From Geminisphaera colitermitum TAV2 (GTDB taxonomy: Bacteria > Verrucomicrobiota > Verrucomicrobiia > Opitutales > Opitutaceae): a DNA stretch of 64,000 nucleotides. The notes below the pieces were generated by a model that had not been told where the DNA came from, did no database searches, and saw only the letters and a list, made by a program, of their open reading frames with translations. Both the position numbers and the translations under genes were made by a program. This document shows positions 24,650 to 33,740 of the stretch, piece after piece; position 1 is the first letter of the stretch, and every line of letters starts with the position of its first letter. Where the stretch lies: the NCBI RefSeq assembly GCF_000171235.2, contig NZ_ABEA03000106.1:40262-104261 (forward strand). The letters run 5' to 3'.

Positions 24650-26506
24650 ATGTCTCAAACTGCGACTCCTATGTCCACCACACGCGACCCATCTGTGCCT
24701 CTCAGCACCAATCCCACCCTGCTCGACTGGGTAAAAAAGATGGCTGAACTCACTCAGCCCGCCGCGATCCACTGGGTCGATGGTTCCCAGCAAGAAAACG
24801 ACGCCCTTTGCGGGGCTCTCGTGAAAGCCGGCACCTTTATCAAACTCAACGAAAAGCTCTGGCCCGGCTGCTACTACGCTCGCTCGGACGCCGGTGACGT
24901 TGCCCGCGTCGAGGAGCGCACCTTCATTTGCTCCAAGTCCAAGGACGACGCCGGACCCACCAACAACTGGGCTGATCCCGTCGAGATGCGCACCAAGCTC
25001 ACCGGCCTCTTCAAGGGCTCGATGAAAGGTCGCACCATGTACGTGCTCCCCTACAGCATGGGCCCCATCGGCTCCCCGATCGCCCAGGTTGGCGTTGAGC
25101 TCACCGACTCCGCCTACGTTGTCGTCAACATGCGCATCATGGCCCGCATCGGCCTGGCCGTGTTCAAGGAAATCGACAAAGGTGAAAAACCCTTCGTCCC
25201 CTGCCTCCACTCCGTGGGCGCTCCTCTCGCTGCCGGTCAGAAAGACGTTCTCTGGCCCTGCAACAAGGAGAAGTACATCGTTCACTTCCCCGAGACCCGC
25301 GAAATCTGGTCCTTCGGTTCCGGATACGGCGGCAACGCCCTCCTCGGCAAAAAGTGTTTCGCCCTCCGCATCGCCTCCAACATGGCTCGCGACGAAGGAT
25401 GGATGGCCGAGCACATGCTCATCCTCGGTGTCGAAAGCCCCAAGGGCGACCGCACCTACGTCAGTGCCGCCTTCCCGTCGGCCTGCGGCAAGACCAACTT
25501 CGCCATGCTCATCCCGCCCGACGCCCTTCTCAAGAAAGGCTGGAAGGTGTGGACCGTCGGCGACGACATCGCCTGGATCAAGCCCGACGCCAACGGCGTC
25601 CTCCGCGCCATTAATCCCGAAGCCGGCTTCTTCGGCGTTGCGCCCGGCACCTCCAACAAGACCAACCCCAACGCGATGGCCTCGCTGGCGAAGAACACCA
25701 TCTTCACCAACGTTGCCCTCACGCCCGAGGGTGGTGTCTGGTGGGAAGGCATGACCGACGAGACTCCCGCCGAGCTCATCGACTGGAAGGGCAACAAGTG
25801 GACGCCCGCCATCGCCAAGGAAACCGGCGCCAAGGCCGCGCATCCGAACGCCCGCTTCACCGCTCCGGCTTCGCAGTGCCCGACGATCGACTCCGCTTGG
25901 GAAGATCCCGCTGGCGTTCCGATCAGCGCCTTCATTTTCGGTGGCCGCCGTCCGGACACCATGCCCCTCATTTACCAGGCCAAGACCTGGGCGCAGGGCG
26001 TTTACATCGCCGCTACGATGGGCTCCGAAATGACCGCCGCCGCCGCCGGCACCGTGGGTCAAGTCCGCCGCGACCCGATGGCCATGCTGCCCTTCTGCGG
26101 TTACCACGTTGGTGACTACTTCCAGCACTGGCTCAACATGGCCAAGAAGGCCAAGATGCCCGCCGTGTTCCACGTCAACTGGTTCCGCAAGGATGCCAAT
26201 GGCAAGTTCATGTGGCCCGGTTTCGGCGAAAACGCCCGCGTGCTCAAGTGGATCGTTGGCCGCGCCAACGGCTGCGATTGCGCCAAGGCGACCGAGACCG
26301 CTATCGGCTTCCAGCCCACCTATGCCGACATCGATTGGGACGGCGCCAGCTTCGACAAGGCCAAGTTCGACGAACTCCAGGCCGTTGACGTTGCCAAGTG
26401 GAAAGCCGAAGTCGCCGATCAGGCTGACTTCTTCGCCAAGGTTGGCACCAAGCTCCCGGCTGAACTCAATGCAGAACGCGACGCCCTCAAGGCCCGCCTC
26501 GGCTAA
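24650..26506 (+). CDS. pckG: GTP-dependent phosphoenolpyruvate carboxykinase
   Basis: A protein of 618 residues, the usual size. It interconverts oxaloacetate plus GTP and phosphoenolpyruvate, CO2 and GDP, a key gluconeogenic step. The kinase P-loop is [11 protein letters not shown] around residue 277, with the metal/substrate segments [11 protein letters not shown] and [23 protein letters not shown] near the end is typical of the GTP type. The start is the ATG at 24650 (24671 possible); the open frame to 24371 lacks conserved sequence. Codon choice is strongly biased toward C-ending codons, as expected for a highly expressed gene. A strong terminator follows at 26557. Confidence 0.96.
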   Translation: MSQTATPMSTTRDPSVPLSTNPTLLDWVKKMAELTQPAAIHWVDGSQQENDALCGALVKAGTFIKLNEKLWPGCYYARSDAGDVARVEERTFICSKSKDDAGPTNNWADPVEMRTKLTGLFKGSMKGRTMYVLPYSMGPIGSPIAQVGVELTDSAYVVVNMRIMARIGLAVFKEIDKGEKPFVPCLHSVGAPLAAGQKDVLWPCNKEKYIVHFPETREIWSFGSGYGGNALLGKKCFALRIASNMARDEGWMAEHMLILGVESPKGDRTYVSAAFPSACGKTNFAMLIPPDALLKKGWKVWTVGDDIAWIKPDANGVLRAINPEAGFFGVAPGTSNKTNPNAMASLAKNTIFTNVALTPEGGVWWEGMTDETPAELIDWKGNKWTPAIAKETGAKAAHPNARFTAPASQCPTIDSAWEDPAGVPISAFIFGGRRPDTMPLIYQAKTWAQGVYIAATMGSEMTAAAAGTVGQVRRDPMAMLPFCGYHVGDYFQHWLNMAKKAKMPAVFHVNWFRKDANGKFMWPGFGENARVLKWIVGRANGCDCAKATETAIGFQPTYADIDWDGASFDKAKFDELQAVDVAKWKAEVADQADFFAKVGTKLPAELNAERDALKARLG

Positions 26507-26556
26507 GTGAGCGAGTAACGAATACTTGTTAGTATTGTTGTTTTCATGACATTAGC

Positions 26557-26591
26557 GCGGACCGGCCCTCACAGGCCGGTCCGCTTTTTTT
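26557..26591 (+). terminator. Rho-independent terminator after pckG
   Basis: Perfect 11-base stem GCGGACCGGCC/GGCCGGTCCGC with a six-base loop, followed by seven T. Confidence 0.92.
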
Positions 26592-26628
26592 GAGGGATAT
26601 GTCCTCCCTTCCCGCCCTTTTCCTCCCT

Positions 26629-26644
26629 CCCCCCCCCCCCCCCC
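26629..26644. repeat. Poly-C tract, 16 C, after the pckG terminator
   Basis: It lies in the gap between convergent genes. On the G strand it is followed by AGGGAGGA, the same flank as at 1418. Confidence 0.9.
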
Positions 26645-26717
26645 ACACACACAATTCTCTTTTTCCGCCATGGTCGCAATTTGCCCAAGGGAAAATTCCC
26701 TTGCAGATGCAGGCAGG

Positions 26718-27468
26718 TTACCACGAACAAAAAATTTCCCCGGAGACAGGTTCGATGGTCACGCAATACCCTTCCGATGTGCGGTGGAAGGGTATTGCCG
26801 GACCTGTTACGAAATAGCCCACGTTCTGCTGAATGCGGACGGTGTCGGATGGGAAATCAGGGTCTGGCAAAAAGGTCACGGTTGCATTTTTCAGCCCCCC
26901 AATGCGGAGGCGGCGGATGATGCCGATTTCGCCGGAGTATTGTTCGCGGCAGATAATGTCAGCGGGCCCGGATTGCTCGACAAACACCCGGCACTCCCGG
27001 TGCCATGTCGTGGGCAGCGTCATTTCGCCGACAGCGGTTTGACCATCGGCGTTTGATCCGGTGAGGCGGACATCGCAGCCAACAGGAATCGGAACGCCTT
27101 GCGGAAAACGCCAGCGAAGCGTGGTGGTGGTGACGGGGGTGAAACCGGAGAACACCCAACCACCGCGAACACGGGCGCACAGGATCAGCGGGTCTCGCGT
27201 GGCTGCCGTGCTTTTGACGAACAGGATCGGTCTCGATGCGGGTTCGCAGGGCCGTCCAGTCGTTGTCGCGTGCCAAGAGTCTCGGATGAGGCGCAATCTT
27301 TCGGACAAGGGCGGCGGCGTCTGGAATGCCGGTGATACCGGCGGCGCAGGTGACGGTGGCAGCGGTGGCCGGAGGTTCGGGCGGCTCGCTGGACAAAACA
27401 CGTGGCGGTATTGCGGATAGCATGACAGTCAGGATGACGGACGCGGCGGTGCAGGTGCGTCTGGTCAT
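26718..27468 (-). pseudogene. Decayed heparinase/alginate-lyase-like gene
   Basis: The ATG at 27466-27468 overlaps the stop of the glycosidase gene as ATGA, so this was a real operon member. It begins with a signal peptide (SVILTVMLSAIPPRVLSS) and then PHPRLLARDNDWTALRTRI, the usual opening of exported heparinase II/III-like lyases. That frame then loses sense, and a second frame, ending at 26718, carries the remaining 170 or so residues of beta-rich sequence (GWVFSGFTPVTTTTLRWRF; REQYSGEIGIIRRLRIGGL). Everything expected in between, the alpha-toroid and active site, is missing. I read this as a large internal deletion plus frameshift. The family assignment rests mainly on the N-terminus. Confidence 0.6.
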
Positions 27469-30400
27469 GGCGTGAGAGAGACTGAGGAGGCGCTGTCTCT
27501 TGTCAGCCGGAACAACTGAACTTCGCCCGCCAGTGCTGCGTCCGCTTCAAAAGTTGCTGATCCGTTTGTCACATCGAGCGAGCCAATGTCCCGGACGTCA
27601 CGATGGAATTTTTCCACGCGCCAGCGTCCGTTGCCGAGGCCGGCGAGGGTGACGGTGCCCGGAGCGAGGCCGTATTTGGTTTTCAATACACGTTCGTAAT
27701 CGATGTTGCCAAGATAACCGCCGGTCCATTTGCGCATGATTGCCACATACACGCGATTGCCGTCGGGCGATGCTCGCAACTGGCACTCAAAACGCGCGTC
27801 GGCGGCACCGCTGGTGTTGGTGGCTTGGCCGGTGCGTTGTCCTCCTTTGACGGATACACGCCGCGTCACGCCCGCCCAGGCGAGAATCGCGTCCAGCTCC
27901 TGCGCGGGGAATCCGAACGGGGCCTGCCATTCGGGCACGCCGGGCGCGGGTTGGCGGCGGGGCTCGGCAATTTCGCGGATTTGCGCGGTGAAGTCGATGC
28001 CGGGCGTGTCGCGCAACAGGCGTCGCAAGAGGTCGCGTTCGGCGGGGCGTTCGGGGCAGTATTTTCCGGGATTGCCCACGAGCACGATTTTGTTGCCGCC
28101 GCCACCGCCGCCGCGGACGTGGGCAACGAGGCGTTCGATGGCGCGCAACGGCATGACTTCGCCGCAGACAAAAATGGTTTTGAAGCGGTCAAGGCGCACC
28201 CAGTCGGTGTATTCGTTGGCAAAGTGCGGGGGCACCTGATGCCAGGCAAACAGGGCGTTGAAGGTGCGGATGCCTTCGATGTCGTAGTCGCCTCCCGAGC
28301 GCCAGTTGGCGAGCAGGCCTTGGGCGCGACTGCCGAATACCAGCACCTCGGGTTCGATCTGTCGGGCGCGTATCCACTCTTCCCATGCAGGCAGGGTGTC
28401 GCGCTGGTAATCGAGCATGGATTCGGCGGTGTTCTGGCTGAAGCCGCCGGCGGGCGGGGTGGTCTCGTTCTTCACGATCATGCGCGAGTGCCAGCGCATG
28501 AGCCAGAAAATGCCGTCGGAGAGGTAGGAACTCCAGAAGTTGGTCGCGTCGGAAATGGAGCGCGAGGTGGGCATGTGGTTGTGCAATTCCTCGGCGTAAG
28601 GAACGCCCGCCTGCACGCACATGCTGCGCAGGACGGCGGCATTGAAGTTGGGCGAGTCCTCGTTTTTCAACACGCCGCCGTCGCGCAGCAGCGGGATGCT
28701 GCGCTCGATGGCGTAGGGAAAGGGTTTTTGGTCCACCTGAATCTGGCGGCGTGGGTCGAGCGAGCGGATCGCCGCGAAGAAATCAGCGAGGCGCGCATGA
28801 TGGCTGTAGGTGTTGAAATTCACAAAATTCTGGAACGCTTCGGAGAGGTCCGGGCCGGGCAGGTCGCGCTCGTTGACGCCGGGCAGGCTGAAGAGCGCGC
28901 CCATGTTGGGGGGGGGGGGGGGAGGGAGAGCGTTTCGGTCCGGTGTTTTGTTCAAAGACCCAATCCAGCGCGCGAATTCGGCGCGGGCCGGGGCCGAGTA
29001 ATCGAGCCGGGAGGGGTCCACGCCCCAGCCGGCGGTTTTGCCGGCGAGTTGGTAGTTGGTTATCCGATACCCGATGACATTGGGGTTGGCGAGGACGTGG
29101 GTGACGAGGCGTTTGTAGTAACGCAGCCAGCCGTCGCGCACGGCGGGGTCCCACCAGGAGGGAGCGAAGGTGCGCGAGGGTGTGTCGCCGGCTTGATCAA
29201 TGCGAATGGCGGCGTCGAGCCAGAGGGGGAAGGAGAACTGGCGGCCTTCCGAGCCGTCGCCGGTGTAGGCGAGGAAGGCTTTGAGGCCGTGATGCGCGGC
29301 GCGTTCGATGCGGCGGTCGAGTTCATGCCATTGGTAAACGCCGGGCAGCATCTCGTGGTTGCCCCAGAGGTCGCCGATGCTGACGCTTTTGGCTCCGGCA
29401 CGGACGGCTTGCTGGAGAAAGAGTTCAAAGGCGGCGGGTTCCATGTTGTTAATCCAGGGGAACACACGCGAGGGACGGTCGCCTTCCCAATACTCGGCGT
29501 TGTAGTGGACTTTTCCTGACAGCACGGCGTCACGATCAGGAACGCTGTCGGGCACACGGGTGGCGGAGGGTTCGGGCGGGCTCTCGACGCCGAAATGGAG
29601 GTGGGCGCGGTCGAGCAGGCGTCCGTTGTCCAGGAGTTCGGCAGTGGCGAAATACTCCATGCCCGGTTCGACGGGCAGGGAGACGCGAAGGTCGTCGCCA
29701 TCGGTTGGCCGGGGGAAGTTTTTCCGCATGAGCGCGCGGTTGTTGTAATCGACAATGCGAACGTGGACAGTCGCGTTTGCGTTGGTCCGCGCCGCCGGGA
29801 GCGTGAGTCGGAGCGCGGCGGTGGCGACAGTGTGCGGGAAAACGTGCGAGGGCATGTCGCTGCGCAGTTGGAAACCGGAATCCGGCTGCGCGCCGGGGGG
29901 GGGGAGGGGGGGCGTGTCGCGGTTTTGGATGACGACGAGTTCGAGAAACTGGCGGTCTTCGTTAAACGTGCCGTCGGGTTTCCATGTTTTTGTATTCAGA
30001 AAATAACGACCGCGTGGCAGTTCCGGCAGGAGGATGCGTTGACGAAAGAGTGTGACGGGGTCTTTGCGGTTGGAGGAGGCTTCGCCGCCGCGGCTCCAGA
30101 TGACGGGACCTTGGTATCCGCGATGCAGGGTGACTTCGTAGCGGGTGTCGGCGTCGGCGAGGGTCAGGTCGTCGAGAAAGAGGACGGGGGGGGTGTCGCG
30201 TCCTTGCCGGCAGCGGGAGGAAAAGGTCCAGGACCAGGCGGCTTCAAAACCGTTTTTTGTGAGAGTGGTGAGTTCCGCGAGAAAGAGGCTGCCGGTGCCG
30301 GCTTTCACGGCGGGGCCGGCGCCGAGGGCGTCGTAAGCGGGGGATTTGGCAGGTTTTATCGTGATGCCGGCGAGCGAGAGCGGGCGCGGCCAGACGAGGG

Positions 30401-30953
30401 CGCGGGTGGCGTCCTGGTATTCGGGCTGGGCGCGTTCGGCGATGTCAGCCGGTGTGTCGATGCGGTAGGAGGTTGCCTGGCTCCAGATGGACCATTCGCG
30501 GGCGCGGTGTTGTTTCCAGCCGACGGGGCCGCCGTGGGGGAGGCGGCTGGTGTTGACTTTGAGTTCGTGGTGCGCGCCCGCGGCGTCGCGGATGTTGAAG
30601 AGGAGCGTGAAGTCGCCTTCGGCGCGGGCAAACCAGAGGGTGAGGTTTTTGAGGTCGTCGGGCAGTGGAACCGGCTCCGGTGGCACGAGTGAAATATTGG
30701 CGCGTTCCGGCGAATGGTAATTCACGCGAAAAAGATCCGCCGCCATCGTGTTTGCCGCGTGTGCCAGTTCCTGCGGTTCCGTCGCGATGCTTGCAGTGGC
30801 CCTGGCGTCTGTTTTCGCGGTCCAGCCGGCGAGTGAAATCGTTTCCGGCACGGTGGCGGCAATTGCCATGCCCGATACGATGAACGCGCAAAGCAGGGGA
30901 ATCATTTTCCCGGTGCGCGCATGGGGGGGGGAGGGGGGGAGGAATTGTGTCAT
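27465..30953 (-). CDS. Large exported GH42-like glycosidase
   Basis: About 1160 residues if started at 30953. A second ATG at 30905 gives a compact signal peptide (MIPLLCAFIVSGMAIAA), and the G tract 30923-30939 lies between the two starts. An N-terminal beta-sandwich region precedes a clan GH-A-like TIM barrel (GAKSVSIGDLWGNHEMLPGV; VIGYRITNYQLAG; MIVKNETTPPAGG) and then a glutamine-amidotransferase-like domain (FKTIFVCGEVMPLRAIERLV), as in GH42 beta-galactosidases. Catalytic Glu residues could not be fixed with certainty. Further tracts of 15, 10 and 8 lie at 28908, 29895 and 30186. It is the fourth gene of a minus-strand polysaccharide operon and its stop overlaps the next start. Confidence 0.7.
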   Translation of the reverse strand: MTQFLPPSPPHARTGKMIPLLCAFIVSGMAIAATVPETISLAGWTAKTDARATASIATEPQELAHAANTMAADLFRVNYHSPERANISLVPPEPVPLPDDLKNLTLWFARAEGDFTLLFNIRDAAGAHHELKVNTSRLPHGGPVGWKQHRAREWSIWSQATSYRIDTPADIAERAQPEYQDATRALVWPRPLSLAGITIKPAKSPAYDALGAGPAVKAGTGSLFLAELTTLTKNGFEAAWSWTFSSRCRQGRDTPPVLFLDDLTLADADTRYEVTLHRGYQGPVIWSRGGEASSNRKDPVTLFRQRILLPELPRGRYFLNTKTWKPDGTFNEDRQFLELVVIQNRDTPPLPPPGAQPDSGFQLRSDMPSHVFPHTVATAALRLTLPAARTNANATVHVRIVDYNNRALMRKNFPRPTDGDDLRVSLPVEPGMEYFATAELLDNGRLLDRAHLHFGVESPPEPSATRVPDSVPDRDAVLSGKVHYNAEYWEGDRPSRVFPWINNMEPAAFELFLQQAVRAGAKSVSIGDLWGNHEMLPGVYQWHELDRRIERAAHHGLKAFLAYTGDGSEGRQFSFPLWLDAAIRIDQAGDTPSRTFAPSWWDPAVRDGWLRYYKRLVTHVLANPNVIGYRITNYQLAGKTAGWGVDPSRLDYSAPARAEFARWIGSLNKTPDRNALPPPPPPNMGALFSLPGVNERDLPGPDLSEAFQNFVNFNTYSHHARLADFFAAIRSLDPRRQIQVDQKPFPYAIERSIPLLRDGGVLKNEDSPNFNAAVLRSMCVQAGVPYAEELHNHMPTSRSISDATNFWSSYLSDGIFWLMRWHSRMIVKNETTPPAGGFSQNTAESMLDYQRDTLPAWEEWIRARQIEPEVLVFGSRAQGLLANWRSGGDYDIEGIRTFNALFAWHQVPPHFANEYTDWVRLDRFKTIFVCGEVMPLRAIERLVAHVRGGGGGGNKIVLVGNPGKYCPERPAERDLLRRLLRDTPGIDFTAQIREIAEPRRQPAPGVPEWQAPFGFPAQELDAILAWAGVTRRVSVKGGQRTGQATNTSGAADARFECQLRASPDGNRVYVAIMRKWTGGYLGNIDYERVLKTKYGLAPGTVTLAGLGNGRWRVEKFHRDVRDIGSLDVTNGSATFEADAALAGEVQLFRLTRDSASSVSLTP
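28908..28922. repeat. Poly-G tract, 15 G on the plus strand
   Basis: It lies inside the glycosidase gene (NALPPPPPPNMG). It is followed by AGGGAG. Confidence 0.9.
29895..29912. repeat. Poly-G tracts, 10 and 7 G split by A
   Basis: They lie inside the glycosidase gene, encoding TPPLPPPGAQ between beta-sandwich modules. Confidence 0.85.
30186..30193. repeat. Poly-G tract, 8 G on the plus strand
   Basis: It lies inside the glycosidase gene (DTPPVLF). It is followed by TG rather than AG. Confidence 0.75.
30923..30939. repeat. Poly-G tracts, 9 and 7 G split by A, between two start codons
   Basis: They lie between the two in-frame ATG codons (30953 and 30905) of the glycosidase gene, so they could affect either the frame or the ribosome-binding region. 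Confidence 0.85.
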
Positions 30954-30993
30954 GATAAAAAATACAATTGCGCGGAGGCCAGGGGGGGAGGGA

Positions 30994-32973
30994 TCAGTCG
31001 GGGCGGAGCGAGATTTCGACTTCGGCATGGTAGCGCGCGGCGAGTGGCGCGTTTCTGGCAGGCGCGAGAACGATCCGCCGCCAGGTCTGGATGCGCCCGT
31101 CGAGCATGGCGCAGTCATGCGCGTCAACGTGCGTCCATTTCAGCACGTTTGAGTTTTCGGCGGTGGTTTCGGTGATTAAGCGGAAGTGGATTTTTTGTCG
31201 GCCGTCGGTGATGACGAGGTGGAGCGGCGTGAGAATTTCGATGGCCTCGCAACCGGTGATGAAACCGGACTCCACGTTGCCGGGTGCGCGGAGTTCGATG
31301 ATGTCTTCCCAGCGGAAAATGCCCGCTGACGGATTCGGGACAAGACGCCGCACAAACCGTTTCAGGCCCGCCTCCACCGGCCATGCGTCGGTGAGGTCGG
31401 CCTCGAACAAAATCCGGCCCGAGGCATCCGGCGCGGTATCCGCGCGCAGGATTTTGGCGGTGTGTTCCGCGCCCGCGTCCTGTTCGCAACCATTGATCAG
31501 TGGAAGCGAGTGGCCGAGCGAACGCGCGGCGAAAAAGGTGTAACGGGTGTCTTTTTGAAAATAGGCGCCGGTGTATTCGGGACGCCCGATTTCGGCGACG
31601 ACGGGTCGTCCGTTGAGGTTGAGGAGAAAATTGCCGACATCGTTGTGATTGTGCTCCTCGGCGTTGTTCCCGCCCTTGGCGGCGGACTCCCAAAGGTTGC
31701 CGGAGGTGTCGCGTCCGCGCGCAACCTGGATGCCGAGCGTCGGCAACACGTCCACTCTTGCGGCGGCCACGGCAGAGGGGGGGGAGGGGGTGAACGCGGC
31801 GGCGATTTCAGCGTCGCCCGGAGCGTGAAGAAAGAAGTGGAGATAAAAGAGAAAATCGGTGCGCGGGCTTTCGTAAAACGGGGCGTTGGTGTTTTCGGGG
31901 CGTGTGAGGAGGGCGTAGTTTAGCGCGGCCTGTTGACGGCAGGCGGCGGAGTCGAATTTGTCCGCGAGGTAGTGGAGCGTGGAGGCGCGCAGGACGGTTT
32001 CTGCGGCACAGTCGGCGAAGTTCACAACGCGTCCGTTGCTCAAGCTCATGGCGGGGCCGCAGGCGGCGATGCGGGCGATTTTCGGATTGTTTGCGAAGAG
32101 CGAGAGCGCGCCGCGCGAACGTTTTTCCAGTTGTTCGTTGAGGAGCGAGAAGGCGCCGAATCCGTATTCCCAATACGCGGGGCCCTCCGAGCACGCGCCG
32201 TCGTCGCCGAAGGCGTCCACGAAGGCGGGGAGGTGTTTTGATGCCTTGGCGACGAGCGCGGCAAGGAGGCCTGCGTCGTCCTCGACGGCGAGCGCGGCTC
32301 CGACAATCCCCTGGTGGCAGACGGCGTTCCAGTTGTTGCGCTGTTGGGTCCACCAGAAAAATTCTCCGCCTGTCAGGTAGTTTTCAAAAATGTCGCGCCG
32401 GAGTTTTGCGCGAATGCCGGCGCGGAGTTTTTTGGGGAGTATTTCGCCGAAGACGTGAAGCAGGTCGGCGAGGTGGCTGGCGGTTTCGGCGGCGAACAGG
32501 TCAACCCGGCGCGGGTCGCGTCCCGAGGGGGATTCGGGGGCGTGGGCGGGCAGCGTCCACGAGTCTTCCGCGAGGGTTTGCTCCATTTTTGAGGCGAGGG
32601 AGCGGAGGGCGGGGTTTTTATCCGGGTCCGGGTCGCGGGCGGAGGCGGGAGCGGCGAGGAGCGTGAGCGCGGCGCGGGCGAGGTGGCGACGGCGCTCGAA
32701 ATAGATGTTTTCAAACGGCAGGCGGACGCCGGTGGCGGCGAACTGGCGGTAGAGCGCGTCGGTGAGCGGCGGCAGCGGGGCGTCCCTCTCGGCGGGGGCG
32801 GAGGCTTGGCGGACGACGCAGGCAATCACCGGCGCGAGGCGCGGGCGCGCAAAGATTTCCGCCCAGCGCGCGTCGCCAAATTTAGGATACGGGGAGGCGG
32901 GGGCGTTTTGCCTGAAAACTTTGGCGAGCGTTTCCCGCGAGGGCGGCGAGAGGAAGATGTTTTGCGGGCGCAT
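30994..32973 (-). CDS. Heparinase II/III-like polysaccharide lyase
   Basis: About 659 residues from the ATG at 32973; the frame extends to 33063 inside the pseudopilin gene. An N-terminal alpha-toroid (NNWNAVCHQGIVGAALAV; DGACSEGPAYWEYGFGAFSL) is followed by a beta-sheet domain with the catalytic-region motif EEHNHNDVGNFLLNLNGRP, where the HNHND histidine is typical of heparinase II/III-like lyases cleaving acidic polysaccharides. No clear signal peptide is visible, unlike most exported relatives. An 8-G tract (31777-31784) encodes TPSPPSAV in a linker. It stands between the pseudopilin and glycosidase genes in one operon. Confidence 0.85.
   Translation of the reverse strand: MRPQNIFLSPPSRETLAKVFRQNAPASPYPKFGDARWAEIFARPRLAPVIACVVRQASAPAERDAPLPPLTDALYRQFAATGVRLPFENIYFERRRHLARAALTLLAAPASARDPDPDKNPALRSLASKMEQTLAEDSWTLPAHAPESPSGRDPRRVDLFAAETASHLADLLHVFGEILPKKLRAGIRAKLRRDIFENYLTGGEFFWWTQQRNNWNAVCHQGIVGAALAVEDDAGLLAALVAKASKHLPAFVDAFGDDGACSEGPAYWEYGFGAFSLLNEQLEKRSRGALSLFANNPKIARIAACGPAMSLSNGRVVNFADCAAETVLRASTLHYLADKFDSAACRQQAALNYALLTRPENTNAPFYESPRTDFLFYLHFFLHAPGDAEIAAAFTPSPPSAVAAARVDVLPTLGIQVARGRDTSGNLWESAAKGGNNAEEHNHNDVGNFLLNLNGRPVVAEIGRPEYTGAYFQKDTRYTFFAARSLGHSLPLINGCEQDAGAEHTAKILRADTAPDASGRILFEADLTDAWPVEAGLKRFVRRLVPNPSAGIFRWEDIIELRAPGNVESGFITGCEAIEILTPLHLVITDGRQKIHFRLITETTAENSNVLKWTHVDAHDCAMLDGRIQTWRRIVLAPARNAPLAARYHAEVEISLRPD
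31777..31784. repeat. Poly-G tract, 8 G on the plus strand
   Basis: It lies in the lyase gene linker. It is followed by A and five G. Confidence 0.75.
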
Positions 32974-32987
32974 GTCAGATGTTTCTG

Positions 32988-33740
32988 TCAGCGGTCGCCG
33001 GTCCAGAAGGTGTCCATTGTCGCGTCCCACAATTCGGTGCGGTCTTTTTTGAGTTTTGCGCAATGACCGTCGAGGAAGACGATGTTGAGGGAATCGTTGT
33101 GAGGGAAACGTTGATACTGTGCGAAATTGCCCGCGTCCCCCGCCACGATATAGGGGTGCTGGTGAGTGGATGCGTTTTCATTCTGGGCGAGGCCGTCGAA
33201 GAAGAGCGCCTGCCGGGAGGGAGCGTTGGAGTCGGACACCCTCAGGGTGCGCGGATTGCCGTTGCTGGTTGTCGGTGGGAGGGACCAGTCGGGGTTGGCG
33301 TTGCTGCCCGCTGTGTCGGGGTTTTCGCGACTGGCTGTGTAGCTGTTGAGAGTATAGGTGTATTGTTGGTTTCCGTCTTCTTTCGGCGGGAATTTTTTCA
33401 CCATGATCGGGCAGGTGGTCACGGATTTCGTGTTGACGCCCCATTTTGCGCCGGCGTCGAGGTAGGGCATCAGCGAGCCGCTTTTGTCGATGTTGCTTGC
33501 CGTTGTGGGATAAAGCCAGTTTTTGCCGGGCGTGGCATCCTTGTGGTCCGCCGCGTAAGCCTGCGCCGCCATGCCGAGTTGTTTGAGATTGGAGATGCAG
33601 GTTGCGCTCTGCACCGTCTCGCGGACTTTGCCGACGGTGGGAATGATGATCGCCGCCAGAATGCCGATGATGGCAATGACCGTAAGCAGTTCAATGAGGG
33701 TGAAGGCGGCACGGACGGCTGGTGCGGGGATGATTTTCAT
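32988..33740 (-). CDS. Prepilin-type pseudopilin with H-X9-DG box
   Basis: A protein of 250 residues: leader MKIIPAPAVRAA, then the pilin helix FTLIELLTVIAIIGILAA, a globular domain, and H-NDSLNIVFL-DGH, an exact H-X9-DG motif. The start ATG (33738-33740) overlaps a TGA in the +1 length-state frame of the upstream phosphoesterase gene, which gives an ATGA coupling. In the length present here, the upstream gene instead reads 50 bases into this gene. The lyase gene starts 15 bases after its stop. It may be exported together with the polysaccharide-acting proteins of this operon. Confidence 0.87.
   Translation of the reverse strand: MKIIPAPAVRAAFTLIELLTVIAIIGILAAIIIPTVGKVRETVQSATCISNLKQLGMAAQAYAADHKDATPGKNWLYPTTASNIDKSGSLMPYLDAGAKWGVNTKSVTTCPIMVKKFPPKEDGNQQYTYTLNSYTASRENPDTAGSNANPDWSLPPTTSNGNPRTLRVSDSNAPSRQALFFDGLAQNENASTHQHPYIVAGDAGNFAQYQRFPHNDSLNIVFLDGHCAKLKKDRTELWDATMDTFWTGDR

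Noticed and set aside
24635..26173. A 512-codon open frame on the minus strand opposite pckG
   Set aside because: It mirrors the biased codons of pckG, is rich in Gly/Val/Glu/Asp/His in the way antisense frames of GC-rich genes are, and shows no conserved domain.
27603..29519. A 638-codon open frame on the plus strand opposite the glycosidase gene
   Set aside because: Antisense composition and no domain; the minus-strand gene has a signal peptide and TIM-barrel features.
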